Of a DNA stretch of 64,000 nt, positions 12,526 through 24,164 are shown in pieces. This DNA is from Plasmodium malariae. Taxonomy: Eukaryota; Apicomplexa; Aconoidasida; Haemosporida; Plasmodiidae. Under the pieces are notes generated by a model. It had not been told where the DNA came from. It did no database searches and was given only the letters and a program-made list of their open reading frames with translations. The position numbers were made by a program, and so were the translations under genes. Numbering within the stretch: position 1 is the first letter of the stretch; the number at the start of each line of letters is the position of its first letter. Location of the stretch: assembly GCF_900090045.1 (NCBI RefSeq), contig NC_041788.1, positions 868,001 through 932,000 of the forward strand. The letters are read 5' to 3'.

Positions 12526-13768
12526 CTAATTATATACCATGTATTTTCCCGTAGCAGAGAACTGCTTACAACCATGTATAACCTTATTTATAGCTAATAA
12601 AAGGTCCTTTTCTGTAATAGTTTTTCTCCTGGCTCTAATGGCAAACATGCCTGCCTCAGTACATACACTTCTAATATCAGAACCCGTACTATTAGGACAT
12701 AATCTTGCCAAAAGTTCGAATCTAACATCTCTACTCATATTCATTGTATTAGCATGAATCTTAAATATATGTGTTCTACCTTCAAGATCTGGTAAACTAA
12801 ATTCAATTTTTCTATCAATTCTTCCAGGTCTAACTAATGCACTATCTAGGGTATCAGGTCTGTTTGTTGCCATCAAAACTTTTATATTTCCTCTATTATC
12901 AAATCCATCTAATTGGTTAACAATTTCTAACATAGTTCGTTGTACTTCATGATCTCCATGTGCACTTTCGTCTCCTCTAGAACCTCCTATTGCATCTACT
13001 TCATCTATAAATAATATACAAGCCTTCTTCGATTTTGCCATTTGAAATAATTCTCTTACCATTCTAGCACCTTCACCTACATATTTCTGAACAAGTTCAG
13101 AACCAATTACACAAATAAAACAAGCATCTGTTCTATTAGCAATTGCTCTAGCTGTTAATGTTTTCCCTGTACCTGGTGGACCATAAAGTAAAACACCTTT
13201 AGGTGGATCAATACCTAGGGTTACAAACCTTTCTGGTTGTAATAAAGGCATTTCCACTACTTCTCTTAATTTTTCTAATTGTTCTTTACAACCACCAATA
13301 TCACTATATGTAATATCAGGTTTTTCCTCGACAGTCATCATAGTAACAGTAGGATCTATTTTTGGAGGTAACAAAATTTGAATTTTGTATTTCGTTCTAT
13401 CTACACCTACTCTCATACCTTCTTCAATATCACTAGGGGCTACTTTGTCACCTAACCCTACGACAAATTTTGCTATTTGTTTTACATTAATTATGTATTT
13501 CGTTTGATCTGTATCTGCGTTAATAATTTTGGTACACCTTGCTACTTGTAATGGTTGTTCTTCATTTAGCATCTGCTTATCTAATTGTAAATCCCATTGA
13601 TTCGGTAAGCATAATCCTGTATCACTTTCTCTTATTCCACATATTTTATTTATGTTTGTTACTAATCCTGTTATATCCGCTTCTACCTTTTTTATGCTCT
13701 TTGAGTAGGGTCCCGACCCCTGCAGGGCGAAACGAAAGCGAAGTCGTACATATGAAAGATCGCAGGGG

Positions 13769-13804
<36 letters not shown>

Positions 13805-14137
13805 ACATATACAAACATATATGTCCATGTTGATGCTCAACTAAATATATCAACACATGCAATAAGGAATAAGGAATAATATGAACACTTCTTTCCCCTT
13901 TTATTAATAAATATCCACTACTTTTCTAAGCCTTTTTCACATTTAACTTTTTGTTAAAAAAAAAACATATACAATAGACATAGTTATGCATGGATAGATA
14001 AAATAAGTAAATACATTAGTTTGTATAAATGTGTACACATAAACTTGTATGCTCCATTTTTCTATTACGTATGATTTCAATATGTTTATATCTTCATCAT
14101 CCAACGGCTTGGACTGAGTAGTAGTATCGTCTTCCAT
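12526..14137 (-). CDS. RPT1: 26S proteasome regulatory ATPase RPT1 (2 exons)
   Basis: Exon 1 is 14069-14137 (23 codons), exon 2 is 12526-13719; the intron (GTAATA...CTGCAG) joins in phase 0 to give 420 residues. AAA+ subunit of the 19S base that unfolds ubiquitinated substrates and opens the 20S gate. Visible: OB-region [20 protein letters not shown], Walker A GPPGTGKT, Walker [13 protein letters not shown], the second region of homology [20 protein letters not shown], and the RPT1-type C-terminal tail KYMVYN (HbYX-like gate-opening motif). The splice is decided by homology: LKSY in exon 1 continues into [13 protein letters not shown] exactly as in the family, whereas the unspliced frame upstream of 13719 reads intron sequence including a (TA)n run at about 13774-13801. 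Confidence 0.95.
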
Positions 14138-17026
14138 GTTTTACTGAGCAGTAACCCATAAAATTTTCTTAAACCTTTTCTTTATAAAAAAAAGGGTATA
14201 ATAAGCACGTGGAAAGGGTATTATTTTAGTTCACTTTATTTTATTTTTTGTTAGAACAATTTACATAATATATGTATATTTGTACATATGTATATATGTT
14301 TATATGTACAATTGTTTATCTGTTTACATGTTTATCTGTTTACATGTTTATCTGTTTACATGTTTATACGTATAAATGTTTATCTGTTTACATGTTTATA
14401 TGTATATATGCACATATGTATATATGTTTGTATGTATAAATGTTTATCTGTTTACATGTTTTTATGTATAAATGTTTACGTGTTCACATGTTTATATGTT
14501 TGTAAAATTCTATAACTATATCATTTATTAATATATAATTAGCAACAAAAAAAAAAAAAAAAAAAAAAAAAAAGGACCAAACACTAAGATATTGTTAAAA
14601 GTTTGTAACACATAGTAATAAATAATATAATAACTGAAGTGTTAAGGAAAAAGCCTTAAAGTCATGTGCAATATCATTCTCAACTTATACATATGTAATC
14701 GTAAAATATTCTGTAAATATATGATTATTCAAAAAATAATTTTATCTAAAAAATAAAGAAATTTATGTACTTTCATATTTGACTAGTGGAAAAAAAAAAA
14801 AAAAAAATAAAGAGTAATACAATAAATGTTTTACCTTCTTAGTTCTTTCATTACTATTTAAAGTTATTTAAAATTTTTTTAAAAAATAATGAAAACATAA
14901 AAAAAAAATAAAAAATGAAGAATACCTAACAAAATAAAATTATTATAATGTTACATAGTTAATTTTCAAGTTAAAAAAAAAAAAAAAACAAACGTAATAT
15001 AGTTACCGTAATTCACAAAAATATTGTAAATAGTAAACAGTCAGAGCATAAGAAAAAAGAAAAATTAAGAATTTCATCTATGAGTACTAGAAATATATAT
15101 TATTAATTTATTGTTTTTATTTTACAATCAAAACTTTATTTATTATGATATTACTTCTTTTTAGAAAACAACGAAAAATACAAAATTCATGTTCATATGA
15201 AAGTTTAACATAGACATTAAAATTACAACCCATACATCAAAAAATAGAAAAAAAAAAAAAATAAAAAAAAATAAATTTTTGAGAATTTATGTCTCACATA
15301 TTAAGAAATTAATGCCCTATTTTTATACTAACTTTGTTTTTTCTATCTATTTTCATGATTAACCTATTGCTTTTATAATATTACTATTATTAAATTAAAA
15401 GATATATCATTAAATAAGTGTGTATACTCCTAATATTTTGTCTCTTACGTTTATCATAAAATAGTATATTAACTATACATATATTATGGGTATTATCTTT
15501 TTCGCCTCAAAACAGCATGCTGCAAAATTAATGAATAAGATTGTAATGATAAAAAGTCAGGTGACCTACCTGCTGCCCAAATGTATCAGAACCAGTTGTC
15601 AGTTCCATATTTTATGAAAATTGCTAAGAGGTCAAGATGTTTAATTGTATCAGTGTTAAACTGGTTAACAACTTATAACAACTAGGTTGAGGAATAACGA
15701 CTTTTTTTTCTTTTTCAAGTATAATAACTTTTAAGTGCACCTTTTCAAATACTTTAAATTAGCGTAACTGTATTTTACTGTTTATGGTTTTCAACTGAAT
15801 GATATAACTAAAAGAATAAAAAAAAAAAAAAAAATTGAATAAACTAAGTGAATGATGGAGACATATCCATAAAAGGATAACATCATGTATATCGGATAAA
15901 CGTTACAATGCTTATATGCATATCTCTTAATACTGCCCCTTATTCGTATAACTAATAGAGTGTCTTATTTTTTTTTTAAAAGTGCCCGCATTAGTTGGCA
16001 TAAAATCTTAATATATTTATATTTAGTATGGCATATATAAAACTAAAATAAAAAGTGAAACCTTAATTTTTCTTGCATAGAGTATAACTACAATTTGGAA
16101 TTGTAATAAAAAGACCATAAGAACGTAAGAAGCGTACGAATACATTTTGCCATATATATATATATATATATAATAAAAAGAAAATAAATAAAAAATTATA
16201 ATAAAATAATAAAATTAAAAGCTTCCTCGTAATTATTTTATTTATTTATACAACATACTAATATATTATATACCTAAAATAATCAATTGTAGTTTTAAAA
16301 TTATGAACTTTTTTTTTTTAAAGACAAAAGTAAAGTTCAACGTACAAATTTTGTTGTAACCTTTCATTTTGTTCTCATCAAATTTGCAGTTTTAATTTTT
16401 GTAATAAAATATTTTCACCATTATTTTCTGTACTTCTTTCCTTCATTGAACATTACTTTACCAACAACTTCTTATAAAATACCAGCAAAAAAAAAAAAGA
16501 GAAAAAAAATAGCTTGTATATATAATAATAATTAATATTACATTGTCAGTATACTATGTTACACAATCATATATAAGTTACATATCGTAATCAAAATAAA
16601 ATTATTAACCCTTTTTTTTTCGTTAGTAAAATTAAAAAGGTAAAGATCAATGAATTAAAAACAGGAAAAACAAATTTTTCCACTTTATTAAAGCATTTGT
16701 TAAAAAAAAAAATAAAATAAAGGAAAAAAACTTATCTTACTATAATGCTAAAGGATGCATAACAAAAGTACTGATTAAAATTTTTTTTTTTTTTTTTTTT
16801 TTTAAGTCCCTTCAATTTTACATTAATATTTGTAAGAACATTTAAAATTTTCCTTTTTGTTTTTATTTATTTTTCAAGGATTTCGTGTACAATATAATTT
16901 TTATTATACAGAAAAACTCTTATTTTTTTTATTTTTTTTTTTTTTTTGCCACATAATTTTATATAACCAAATTTGTATAATATAATAGGCTAACTATTGT
17001 ACACATATATATAAATATGTCACATG

Positions 17027-17072
<46 letters not shown>

Positions 17073-17540
17073 TATTTTTCACTTTTTTTCTTTATTAATT
17101 CCCAAAAACTATGTTTTAGTTAAATATTATTTTTTATAAAATAATTTATCAGATTCATTTTTTTTTTTTTTTTTTTTTTTTTTTTCATTTTAAAACAGCA
17201 TGCGTAATAATACATTATATTATGCTTCATTTTAAATAGCTTAACATAATTATATATATATTTAAGTATATATATAAAATGTATATATATATATATATAT
17301 AAAGATATTTTGTTTTAAAAAAGCATTCTTTTTTTTTAACATGTATTTAATGTAAAAATATTACTATATTTTTAAAATGTTTTATATATTATATATATAT
17401 ATTATATATATATATATATAAATTTAATTAAAAATAAGGTTAAATTTTGTTAATATCATATAAATTCATATAAAGATAAAATGCTAATTTTGTATGAATT
17501 TTTATAATATTTATGTTTTATTTCGAAGTTAAAAAAAGTT
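14138..17540. other. Long AT-rich divergent intergenic region
   Basis: 3.4 kb between the divergent RPT1 and 17541 gene starts. About 14284-14510 is a TGTTTATATG/TGTTTACA repeat tract. Poly(A)/(T) runs at 14549-14573, 16781-16803 and 17159-17185, and (TA)n near 17036-17066 and 17280-17420, dominate the rest. No open frame above 60 codons. One higher-GC island, 15505-15709, is listed separately as a possible RNA gene. Confidence 0.6.
15505..15709 (+). ncRNA. Candidate structured RNA, possibly pol III-terminated
   Basis: A GC-richer island in very AT-rich spacer. Complementary ends CCTCAA (15505-15510) and TTGAGG (15687-15692) could close a domain holding three hairpins: CAGGT/ACCTG (15558-15562 with 15568-15572), GAAC/GTTC (15589-15592 with 15602-15605) and TGTTAA/TTAACA (15654-15659 with 15665-15670). 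A T8 run at 15702-15709 could terminate RNA polymerase III. It has no clear snRNA, SRP, RNase P or C/D-box motif that I recognise. The strand is inferred from the T run only. Unverified; stems are short. Confidence 0.3.
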
Positions 17541-19514
17541 ATGCAAATAAATAGTAGTAAAAAACAGCAAACAAAAAAATATTACAGTATAAAAAATACT
17601 TCGAAAATTAAGATGTCTTTAGGTAGTCGCAAAAATGATGAATGTAATTTAGAAGCAAGTAAAGAAAATAATAATAAAAATAATAATAGTAATAAAAATA
17701 AAAATAATAGTAATAACAATAAAAATAATAGTAATAACAATAAAAATAATAGTAATAATAATAAATATAATAATGATGATGAAAATAATAAAAATGAATT
17801 GTTACATAATGAAAAAAACAAAACAACTTTTTGTTCATCAGACAATGATGAAATGATTAGCTGTTCCTTAGATAAAGAGAATAGTAACAATTATGAAAAT
17901 TTATTATCTTATAAGAACAGCAATTCGAAAAATGAGCAGTCTTATAATGGCAATTATCCCACTATGAATAATAAAGATGAAAATAATCTTCAGTTTAAAG
18001 AAGTCAATCCACAAAATGATAATAAATTAAGTTATAACATTTTTGAGGAGAACTTTTTAAAAGTTAGAAAAGATAAAAACAAAAATATAATTTCCAAAGA
18101 GGTGCATGAGGATGAAGAAGTCATCGAATATAAAGAAGTAAACGAAGAAGTAAAGGAAGAGGTAGACGAAGAAGTTAAAGTTAACCAAAAAGTTCAACAA
18201 GATGTAAACGAAGGAGTAAAGGAAGAAGTTAACGAAGAAGTTAAAGTTAACCAAAAAGTTCAACAAGATGTAAACGAAGGAGAAAAGGAAGAAGTTAACG
18301 AAGAAGTTAAAGTTAACCAAAAAGTTCAACAAGATGTAAACGAAGGAGTAAAGGAAGAAGTTAACGAAGAAGTTAAAGTTAACCAAAAAGTTCAAGAAGA
18401 CGTAAACGAAGTAGACGAAATAAAAACAGTTTTAACTCAAAATGAAATGGGTAAAGAAACCGAAAAGGAAATACAGGATGAAGGAATGGATCAAAGACAA
18501 ACAGAAGAGAAAATAAAAATGAAAAGAGAAACAGGAAAACAGGTAGGTGATGAAGATGTATCACAACAAAATGAGGTTAATATGCAATCACAAGCAGAAG
18601 TGTTGAAGAATGTAGTACCTAATGAAGAAATGGGAATTATGTTTAATGTTTACCATATAGGTATTAATAAAATAGAGGCAATCAAAGCTTTGTATAGAGA
18701 TTACAAAAAAAATTTTAACAAAAGTTTCAAAGAGAAAATGAACAAGTTAAATTCTTTCATCTATTTTTATAATGATAATAACTTAGGAAATCATATTACT
18801 GTTGATTATATAAATGATAAAGATAAAATAAATGCAATTAAAAGGGAAAGATTATCCCGTTTGTTTTTGTACATTGAGGACATAAATAAATTAAAACAAG
18901 CATTAAAAGTTAATCAACAACATAATAACATGGAATTAGAGGATGATGGAAAGAAAGAACATTTTTACGATGCAAATGAAAATATTGATGACTTTTTCAT
19001 TTTTGATCACCCCTTATCATATTTAAATAATGATGTAGAAACAATTTTTACAGAATGTGAAAATTCGTCATTTTTTAGAGATGATGCAAGTATTGATAAT
19101 TTCCTAGAAGAAGGGAAGAACAAATCAAGTGAAGAATTTAATATGTCCAATATATTTGCAAAATTTTCTTTAAAAAATTATTACTTTTTTGATATTAATA
19201 AAAATTTGTGTTATATTTACGACTGCACTCCTATGGTAATTAAAAAATTTGCGGAAAAAATAAATTCTTACAACATAGGTAAAAATAGCAATAAAGATCT
19301 AAATAGTACAACATCAGATAATATAAGTTTTCCGATAGATCCCCAAAGCAATGATAATTCTAACTACTATCCCAGTCATCCTCTTACAACTAGTCAAAAC
19401 TTAGAAACATATATTCAGTTTCATTGTGAAAAATGGCAGGAAAATATGTATGACATTGTTGAAGTAAATAGTCTTGAATTCGATTTTCATCGCCTAAAAT
19501 GCAGTATAATGTAA
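17541..19514 (+). CDS. Conserved-type Plasmodium protein with 22-residue repeats
   Basis: Single-exon 657-residue frame; family not recognised. Residues about 45-90 are Asn/Lys/Ser low complexity. Roughly 203-292 (DNA about 18150-18420) is a tandem array of four near-identical 22-residue units of the form EVNEEVKVNQKVQQDVNEGV plus KE, strongly acidic and probably helical or disordered. The C-terminal half has complex sequence (about 367-460, e.g. YHIGINKIEAIKALYRDYKK) and a final region from about 490 with aromatic stretches (NYYFFDINKNLCYIYDCTPM), likely the folded and conserved part. No signal peptide or membrane segment. Start is the first ATG; a second in-frame ATG at residue 25 is possible. 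Its position between RPT1 and cytochrome c2 matches an unknown-function gene in P. falciparum as I recall it. Confidence 0.75.
   Translation: MQINSSKKQQTKKYYSIKNTSKIKMSLGSRKNDECNLEASKENNNKNNNSNKNKNNSNNNKNNSNNNKNNSNNNKYNNDDENNKNELLHNEKNKTTFCSSDNDEMISCSLDKENSNNYENLLSYKNSNSKNEQSYNGNYPTMNNKDENNLQFKEVNPQNDNKLSYNIFEENFLKVRKDKNKNIISKEVHEDEEVIEYKEVNEEVKEEVDEEVKVNQKVQQDVNEGVKEEVNEEVKVNQKVQQDVNEGEKEEVNEEVKVNQKVQQDVNEGVKEEVNEEVKVNQKVQEDVNEVDEIKTVLTQNEMGKETEKEIQDEGMDQRQTEEKIKMKRETGKQVGDEDVSQQNEVNMQSQAEVLKNVVPNEEMGIMFNVYHIGINKIEAIKALYRDYKKNFNKSFKEKMNKLNSFIYFYNDNNLGNHITVDYINDKDKINAIKRERLSRLFLYIEDINKLKQALKVNQQHNNMELEDDGKKEHFYDANENIDDFFIFDHPLSYLNNDVETIFTECENSSFFRDDASIDNFLEEGKNKSSEEFNMSNIFAKFSLKNYYFFDINKNLCYIYDCTPMVIKKFAEKINSYNIGKNSNKDLNSTTSDNISFPIDPQSNDNSNYYPSHPLTTSQNLETYIQFHCEKWQENMYDIVEVNSLEFDFHRLKCSIM
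18150..18420 (+). repeat. 66-bp coding tandem repeat
   Basis: Four consecutive 66-bp units inside the 17541-19514 gene keep the reading frame. Units differ by only a few bases (e.g. GTA versus GAA giving Val/Glu), so the array is young and probably length-variable among isolates. Confidence 0.85.
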
Positions 19515-19823
19515 ATGTTTTCATTGATGTCTATGGAAAGGTAATGTGCAAATGCATATTATTTTTTCAATGAAAATAATGAAAAAAATATACTAATAAG
19601 AAGTGTTCATAAAATTGTTGTAAAATGAACAAGTAAAAAATTTTGATTGTTGTATAGTAAGAAAAATATGATTAACTAGTTAAATTATATCCCATCATTG
19701 AATTTGAAGCATTTCAAAAATAAATGGGGTATTTACCATTTTATTTTTATGTTTTTTTTGTTTTATTCTTATTTCTTAAAAATATGATAATAAACGAAGT
19801 TTTTTTTTTTTTTTCCCCTTTTT

Positions 19824-19856
<33 letters not shown>

Positions 19857-20576
19857 AATATATAATTTTTAAACCCGTATTAAATTTAGTTCATTTTGGA
19901 TTTAATTAAAATGAATAGAGTAGTAACTGCGGAAATTGAAGTTTATAACTTACGCTTTAATTAATATTTTTAAGTGCAGAATAACACAATTTTGTTTTAT
20001 AATTATTTGTTATTAATACGTTTAAGCAGATATGTTTGTATGTACGTGTTTATACGAACATACGAAGATATACCTACATACATAGAATTAATGTGTGGTG
20101 GGGATACGCTATAACGAAAATGTTGAATTTTACAAATGAAGAGGATGAAAATACAAATCTAGTATAACTGCAACAATAATTCTGCACACGCCAGCATTTG
20201 ATTATATTTGGTGAAAGATAAATAATTCCATGATTTTTTAACGGAAATACCACATAACTAACAAAAATTATATATTAAACAAAAATAGATCTAATAAATT
20301 GTTAAGAGAAAAAAAAAAATAAAAGGGAAAAGAACAAAAATGCATATTTTTAAAGCTAACAACGTTTAAAAAATGTAATGCAACAAATAGGGCTAAGTGC
20401 TCACAAAAAAAAAAAAAAAAAATTAAATTGATTAATAAATATATGAATATATGAATAAATAAACAAATAAGTGCATACAATAGTGGCTACTTGTTCATAA
20501 AAAAAAAAAAAAAAAAAAAAAAATATATGCATATATATATCATATACATATCGTATATATATATACTTATGACCAG
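19515..20576. other. Convergent intergenic region
   Basis: 1.06 kb between converging genes. It holds a long T-rich block (19800-19855) and A runs near 20404-20421 and 20499-20522, with a short AT microsatellite before the cytochrome c2 stop. No gene seen. Confidence 0.75.
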
Positions 20577-21047
20577 CTAACTCTTCTTTTTATTTTTTGA
20601 ATATTTTTCCGCAATTGCCTTCCCATGTGGGTCTTCATAAGTCAATGTTTTTAAGTAATGCACAATGTCAACCCTATCTTGAAGATTTGAAATTCCTTTG
20701 AAGTTCATACCAATATTCGCTTCAACGAACTGTTTTGGATTTTTCATATATTTTAGTAAATTTATATCATTCCATATTATTCCTGACGAGCTCATATCCT
20801 GTGAAACTTGAAATGGAGAATTTCCTTTGCTCATCCCGGCTGTTCTATTATAAACATTGAATAAGGAAGGTCCCCAACTTGTAAATCCCGAATTTGACTG
20901 ACTATTATCTGGAGCTATTGAATGACACTGTTTACAATGTTTTTTAAACAGTTTTTCACCTTTTACCTTGTCCCCTTCGGGTAACACAAATGTGGTTGAA
21001 AATTCGTCGTCTAACAAATCATTCTTTTTATTATTATTCAATTTCAT
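20577..21047 (-). CDS. Divergent cytochrome c (cytochrome c2 paralogue)
   Basis: Single exon, 156 residues, longer than usual cytochrome c (about 105-115). The haem-attachment motif CKQCH is at 38-42, giving two thioether Cys and the proximal His. GIIWNDINLLKYMKNPKQFV (89-108) aligns with the canonical GIIWxxxxLMEYLENPKKYI segment, and Met114 in IGMNFKGI is the likely distal ligand. Differences from ordinary cytochrome c are a Lys/Asn/Asp-rich N-terminal extension of about 20 residues, SWGPSLFNVYNRTAG instead of TGPNLHGLFGRKTG, and a Lys-rich tail. Plasmodium is known to have one conventional cytochrome c and one divergent paralogue; this is the divergent one. Expected location is the mitochondrial intermembrane space, but whether it carries electrons efficiently is uncertain. 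Confidence 0.85.
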   Translation of the reverse strand: MKLNNNKKNDLLDDEFSTTFVLPEGDKVKGEKLFKKHCKQCHSIAPDNSQSNSGFTSWGPSLFNVYNRTAGMSKGNSPFQVSQDMSSSGIIWNDINLLKYMKNPKQFVEANIGMNFKGISNLQDRVDIVHYLKTLTYEDPHGKAIAEKYSKNKKKS

Positions 21048-24000
21048 TTTATTTTTAACTTTTCATGCACACACACATTATTTGCTTTATTGTTTTTTTG
21101 TTTTTTTTATTTTAACTAGCTTTATTTCACTGCGAGTATAAAAATTTTTATAGCAACAGTAACTTTTATTCATTTATTTTTTTCCTTTTTTTATTGCGTG
21201 TACATGTGTTTTTTTCTACAGTTCTGCTTAACATTCGTATGTTCTTGATTAATATTGCTACCTCAGTATCTTCTTTTTTCGTTTTTACTCTGTTTAAATA
21301 GTAAAATATTTAAATAAAAAAAAAAACAGAAATGTAAAAAAACGTAGAGAGAAAAAACAAAAAGAGAAATTACGAAACATACATTTAAATAAACTTAATT
21401 ATCACATTAATTCCATGTATAACAAAATTACGTACTCGTTTACATTAATTTCTAGTAGCTTATTTTAACTTATGCAAGGAAAAACGGTTAAATATTATTA
21501 TATACATAAAAAGCTAGAAAAAAAAAAAAAATACATATACAGGGTAATAATTCCTTTTAATTAATCCTAATTTATTGCGATAGATATATATACACATATA
21601 TACGTGCATTCTATTTTTTCTCTTTGCAGTGCTGAATTGCAATGTTCAAAAGAAATAGAGACATTTTTAATTGAAAGGTTTGTTTTACATATATATACAC
21701 ATACAGTTATTTTATAAATATACTGACAATTATTTGCCATGAAAAATTCAAGCTGTGCTGACAAATGAAAAATGTTTATAAGATTTGGAGAAAAACGAAA
21801 AAAAAAAAAAAGATAACGGATATTATAGATATTGAATTATCCTCAACCTATATCACCAGTTGTAAAAAATTAATTTTGCTTAACTTTTTAAAGAATAAGA
21901 ATTTTTTCAAATTTAAGTGCTTGCCATTGGGTAAAAAAAATTGTTAAAAGGCAAAATAAGAACACATTTCTTTTTGAAGATTAATTATTTTTTTTGTGAA
22001 ATAAATGAGGAAGGCAAAATATGTGGAAAAAAAAAAAAAAGTACATATATTTATATATATATATGTTTAAGTATATACACCACATGGTGACTTAATTTTT
22101 ACCTTCATTTTTTAGTTATTATAATTCACCTTAAAAAATTTGCACCATTTATTAATAATGAAAACCTTATCGATAAAATAAAATTTGAAAAACACACTAA
22201 TTATTAGACTCAAATTTTATAAACAGAGCTCTTGCATATGCAGCAATAACACAAATAAAAAAATATATGCGTTATTTTCCATACAATGCCATAAATTACA
22301 TTATGCGCATCGAACAAGTAATATTTTTGTTGTTTTAGTAAAACATTCTAAAATTAGAAAATATAAATTAGGAATTATAAATTAGGAATTATAAATTAGG
22401 AATTATAAATTAGGAATTATAAATTAGGAATTACAAATTATAAAATAAAAATCAAAATTACTAGTGTTTTTCCCTTTAAATAAAAGTAATTATATAAAAA
22501 AATAATGAAACGAATTATGGCAAAATAAAAGAATTGCAGCATATGTATACTCCCTAGAAAACCATCCATGTGGTTAAAAGTAAAATGTAATATTGCAATT
22601 GTTGCCGCCTGACTGCATGTAATTTAATTACTCCTTTTTTCTTTTCTGTTCTTAATTTTACATAGACTTAAACTACTCTTATAAAACATTAAAACATCTA
22701 TGAAAAGAAGAAAAATTCCGTAACAACATTAATATATGAGAATTATATATATTCCTTAATTTTTCCCCTTTACTAATTATGTTAAAACAAGGGATTGAAA
22801 AAATTAAAATATTAAAATTTACCAATATTTTTACAAAAAATATACATAAATATAACCGCTGTATGCACAAATTTACATTTGCTTTTCAAGATGGTTAAAT
22901 AAATATATACCTAACATATAAAAATAGAGATTTATTAATGTTCATTAAATTAAAACCCCATGCGTAGATATCAATCATCATGCGCTTCATTAGAAATAAA
23001 AGAACATTATAACATGTTGTAAATGTGGAATTGCAAAATTTGGGAGAATAAAAAATAATATGGTACTTTTTCTATGAAACTTTTTTATTTTTCGCATTTT
23101 TCTTTACAAAAATGTTCAAAACTTTTATAACCTTTTTAATTTAAGCTTATTTATATATATTATGGAAATTAAAATTTCAAAAAAGGAAAAAATATAATAA
23201 ATATATATATGAATAAAATAAATTTTCCATTTTTAACTTGAAATTTTCTGTGTTTAAACATTAAAACATTAAACATTTTAAAAAAAAAAAAAAAAAAAAA
23301 AACACGAAAAAAAAAAGTATAATAATAAATGTTTTTTTATTTTATTATGTGATAAAAAGAAAAGGAAAAGGAAAAACGTAGAGAAGGGTACCTTGTAGTA
23401 TTTTTTAGAAAAATCGAAACCACTAAATTACATAATACATAGGAGGTTCATTCTAATTATATATTATTATTAATATATTATTAATTAAATGTATATATAT
23501 CTAGTACAAGTTTTCCACGTAAAAAATTTATATATAATTATATATTTAAAAAAAAGGTATCTTTTTTTTAAAAGGAAATAAGTTAAAAGTTACAATTTAT
23601 ATGTAAGAAGAAATTATTTGATATAAAATTAAAATTTTTTTAAATTTATATTAGAACCTTATGAAAATGAATTATACTACCATGTTATAATTTGCTTTTA
23701 TATATTTGATGATATAAAAGTACTTTAGTTATTTGATCACTCCTTACAAGAAATTTCAGAGATATTTAATTTAAAATTTTAAGAGAAAGAAGAAAGAATA
23801 TAAGAGTTCAAAAAATTTAAATGATATAAACATACAAAAAAATAAAAAAATATAACATTACGTAAAATAATATGCTATGCATGGTGCTCAATACATGAGT
23901 TTTAAAGATCAGGATCTTCAGCATCATATACAAAGAATTACATGCTGTTAAATATATAAGCAGTAAACGTGAACTGTTTATTTTTTATATATAAATGTAT

Positions 24001-24164
24001 ACATTTATTTATAAATACACGCTTGACGCACCTTTTTAAGCGAAGTTGAACACATTTAATTTGTTTGCACAGAGTGTAAATGAATTTTAATTACCTTTTA
24101 ATTTTTTAATTTTTTATTTTATTTTATTTTTTTTTTTTTTTTTTAAAATAATTTTTTTTGCAAA
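21048..24164. promoter_or_regulatory. Long divergent promoter region with possible small exons and RNA
   Basis: 3.1 kb between divergent cytochrome c2 and the M1 aminopeptidase. It contains poly(A) tracts (e.g. 23281-23302), a 14-bp GGAATTATAAATTA repeat at about 22373-22435, a possible small exon near 21630-21677 and a possible structured RNA at 22532-22618 (both described separately). Nothing else coding is supported. Confidence 0.5.
22532..22618. ncRNA. Possible structured RNA (nested inverted repeats)
   Basis: AATTGCA (22532-22538) and TGCAATT (22594-22600) are perfect 7-base complements that enclose an inner hairpin AACCA/TGGTT (22560-22564 with 22571-22575, loop TCCATG). The two single-stranded sides between outer and inner stems are about 20 bases each, a shape reminiscent of an H/ACA guide hairpin, but no convincing H or ACA box is seen. 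Just 3' is an unusually GC-rich patch, GTTGCCGCCTGACTGCATG. Speculative. Confidence 0.2.

Noticed and set aside
13720..13818. N-terminal extension of RPT1 exon 2
   Set aside because: It reads the (TA)n intron; family homology jumps to exon 1 at 14069-14137.
18057..18395. 112-codon Phe/Asn/Val frame on the minus strand
   Set aside because: Complement of the 66-bp coding repeat of the + strand gene.
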